64,000 nt of DNA from Hanleya hanleyi (Eukaryota; Mollusca; Polyplacophora; Lepidopleurida; Hanleyidae), in contig JAVTVY010039265.1 of assembly GCA_036873755.1 (NCBI GenBank), forward strand, positions 62,001 to 126,000, given 5' to 3'. Positions 63,661 through 64,000 of the stretch are shown one piece after another. The translations under genes and the position numbers were made by a program. Position 1 is the stretch's first letter; the number at the start of each line of letters is the position of its first letter. The notes beneath the pieces are model-generated. The model saw nothing but the letters and a program-made list of their open reading frames with translations. It made no database searches and was not told the DNA's origin.

Positions 63661-64000
63661 ATAGTCTATTCCATGCCGAATAAAAGAATCTCCGGAGTGC
63701 ACCCTTTAAGGCATAATAGTGGAGTCTATGCATTATCTTAATGTAGACTCCGTTACGGAGCGGAGATGTATCATTACGCCAGATTGTTTAATTTTGACTG
63801 CCTAGTTATACCTGAAGCTCTATTTTCGGAAGCAGGTGGAAAGAAGACCAGGAGTTCGATTAAAATAATCCACAGTGTGTCCATTAGTATACAGTTGAGG
63901 TTACTGCATACTGTATTCCATACAGGAGTTATCTCCCCCTGGACTGAAATTTCGGTGGATATTATGGCAGAACGAGGTCCTATCAGAATGATATAAATTT
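63661..64000. other. Host DNA, no gene confirmed
   Basis: A plus-strand open stretch (63766-64000) at the window edge shows no recognised motif. Confidence 0.4.

Overview
The window looks like nuclear DNA of a marine invertebrate, most likely a mollusc. It is intergenic-rich and AT-biased, with few single-copy genes, a tRNA-derived SINE, a GAGTGAGTGAGT-headed dispersed repeat of a type I associate with mollusc genomes, Penelope-like retroelement fragments, and above all a dense cluster of Polinton/Maverick (adintovirus-like) elements. The species call rests on repeat style and is inference. The element calls rest on termini, target-site duplications and protein motifs visible in the sequence.

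Layout. 1-10222 is host DNA with old repeats, one probable host first exon (1900-2168) and three tandem copies of a 522-bp unit (6217-7782). 10229-25971 is a near-complete Polinton (element A, 15.7 kb) with AGTAGTA...TACTACT ends and a GAGGCC 6-bp duplication on both sides. It carries protein-primed PolB (+), a tRNA-Leu-like gene, then a minus-strand block: protease, major capsid protein, packaging ATPase, a membrane protein, integrase with chromodomain, and a duplicated PC4-like gene. Beyond these lie accessory genes: a basic/acidic protein with histone-style 3' stem-loops, two RING proteins, and a half-CARD/PC4-like protein read from the right terminal repeat. Almost every gene is broken by stops or frameshifts, so element A is a fossil.

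26451-41918 is element B. It has the same type of ends and a perfect AACCCG 6-bp duplication, but is a giant palindrome: two diverged arms carry the same genes head to head (zinc finger-packaging ATPase, a C2H2 protein and a small TATA-driven gene), and no PolB, integrase or capsid gene is visible. 42651-43256 is an isolated Polinton terminal repeat (element D) joined to a second copy of the right end of B plus its flank (about 43256-44398).

44399-53577 is mostly host DNA with a SINE, a small heat-shock (alpha-crystallin) gene, a Penelope-like copy and a decayed zinc finger-ATPase gene from another Polinton lineage. 53578-63051 is element C, a Polinton derivative with long inverted repeats. 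It keeps an intact protease, a major capsid gene split by a Penelope-like insertion, a pX-like core protein, tandem PC4-like genes, a membrane protein and only the first 17 codons of PolB. Its right terminus is missing.

How the parts fit. In A the inverted repeats act as matching inward promoters: PolB on the left and the CARD/PC4 gene on the right share the same TATA-containing leader. The morphogenesis genes are tightly packed on the opposite strand, with stop and start codons 1-3 nt apart. The accessory block has features that point to host interaction (a CARD half-domain, RING fingers, SUMO-interaction-like motifs) and to coupling with the cell cycle (CCAAT clusters, histone-type 3' ends). 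Those functional readings are inference.
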